This document shows, piece after piece, positions 63,200 to 64,000 of a stretch of 64,000 nt of DNA; position 1 is the stretch's first letter, and each line of letters starts with the position of its first letter. Made by a program: the position numbers and the translations under genes. The DNA is from Siphonodentalium dalli (lineage: Eukaryota > Mollusca > Scaphopoda > Gadilida > Siphonodentaliidae): the NCBI GenBank assembly GCA_032622095.1, contig CP136062.1, forward strand, positions 158,220,875-158,284,874. Reading direction: 5' to 3'. Under the pieces are notes generated by a model. The model had not been told where the DNA came from, did no database searches, and saw only the letters and a program-made list of their open reading frames with translations.

Positions 63200-63544
63200 G
63201 CGCTCGCGCAACAGTATGGCGATCAGTCAGATTCGTAGGTACGTACGTTGGTGTCACCCTACCTTTTCACTCCATGACGTCACCCTTACGCAGTACGTTA
63301 CGGAGTAGATCATAGAGTTGACGCCATTGGCACTGACTTCCGATACTAACTCGTTGCTATATAAATGCGCTCGCGCAACAGTATGGCGATCAGTCAGATT
63401 CGTAGGTACGTACGTTGGTGTCACCCTACAGATTTCACTCCATGACTTCACCCTTACGCAGTACATGCCGACGACGTTACGGAGTAGATTATAGAGTTGA
63501 CGCCCTTGGCACTGACTTCCGTTACTAGCTCGTTGCTATATAAA
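63200..63544 (+). repeat. Tandem duplication carrying a TATA motif, two copies of 167-178 bp
   Basis: Copies start with GCGCTCGCGCAACAGTATGG at 63200 and 63367 and end in GTTGCTATATAAA (63354-63366 region and 63544). Both contain GGTACGTACGTTGG, ACTCCATGAC and TACGGAGTAGAT. Copy 1 has a CRE-like TGACGTCA; copy 2 has TGACTTCA there plus an extra CATGCCGACGA. The block is GC-richer than its surroundings, and identity between copies is about 90%. Confidence 0.9.
63537..63544 (+). promoter_or_regulatory. Possible TATA box
   Basis: TATATAAA follows a CpG-containing duplicated block. An initiator-like TCAGTA lies at 63581, some 40 bases downstream, which is longer than the usual 25-30. No coding exon is visible before the window ends, so a transcript from here is only a suggestion. 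Confidence 0.3.
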
Positions 63545-64000
63545 CAAACCAGCGATGTGGCTTTTGTCGAAAATTGACAGTCAGTACATTCGCCCTGTAT
63601 ACATGTACTTTCAGAAAATACAAAACACCACAACGTTATACCCCATCAATGTCAGTGTCTCGATATCATTTGACCAAATTTCTCGACATAAAACCGCTAC
63701 AGACACGGCGTGAAATACATCGCATTGAGTAAACAATTTCCCATTGTTTCAATTCAACTTCAAGATCGCGGTAAAATCAAAACCGCAATTTGTAAGTGGT
63801 AAACATCTGAAAAAGACATCAGGTGCATGCAGAAACTAATTGTTGTGCATATTTATTTCTATTTGAGGTGGCAATTTTTCATGTTTATAAGTATTTTTAA
63901 CGATAAGAGCGATGGTAATTGGGGGACTATATTTTATCTAGCGCATTAAATTTAAAATCAAAAGTCGTGAATTGGCTGAGTGTTGTCTATGGCCGCACAT
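63545..64000. other. No recognised feature; possibly 5' UTR
   Basis: No open frame of note. Donor-like GCG|GTAAAA (63770) and TTT|GTAAGT (63791) would suit a non-coding first exon, but this is unsupported. Confidence 0.3.

Overview
This is a eukaryotic, AT-rich, repeat-dominated window, most likely from an invertebrate and plausibly a mollusc or another lophotrochozoan. That placement is an inference. It rests on non-LTR retrotransposons, a tRNA-type SINE with an AATC tail, a retroelement 3' tail rich in AAAC, a KRBA2/SCAND3-like integrase relic, GT-AG intron signals, and satellites of the kind that are common in mollusc genomes. There are no operons and no bacterial-type genes. I recognise no intact conserved protein-coding gene.

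Bases 1 to about 39986 are one enormous minisatellite built from a 24-bp unit (GTGTATNGAGAT then AACAGGCTGCTG, N = T, C or A), with interspersed 18-bp variant units. It starts before the window. It has three sectors: an older, irregular sector (1-8560), a young sector with higher-order repeats (8561-30177), and a third sector with different variants (34711-39986). A 4.5-kb foldback-like mobile element (30178-34710), with about 0.55-kb inverted ends and its own internal minisatellite, sits between the second and third sectors. The very long open frames inside the array, up to 3,634 codons, follow from both unit lengths being multiples of three. I do not regard them as genes.

From 39987 onward the sequence is a graveyard of dispersed elements. 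It holds a GTGACCC-ended palindromic MITE (40039-40451) and a dead LINE with endonuclease and reverse transcriptase remnants (41920-44636). A four-copy 397-bp tandem repeat (46662-48249) and a SINE (49145-49436) follow. Next come an integrase pseudogene on the minus strand (51110-51940) and two copies of another LINE's gag-like ORF1 (52317-54330 and 60350-61760). The second ORF1 copy is interrupted by a 502-bp hAT-type MITE with an 8-bp target duplication. A 145-bp satellite beside a TGTC microsatellite (57283-59260) and a 478-bp palindromic element (59863-60340) complete the set.

The best candidates for host genes are small. A two-exon gene for a secreted basic peptide (55787-57081) has a signal peptide and phase-compatible splice sites. 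A lone possible first exon lies at 46430-46523. A tandemly duplicated TATA-containing block (63200-63544), close to the right edge, may be a promoter whose gene lies outside the window.
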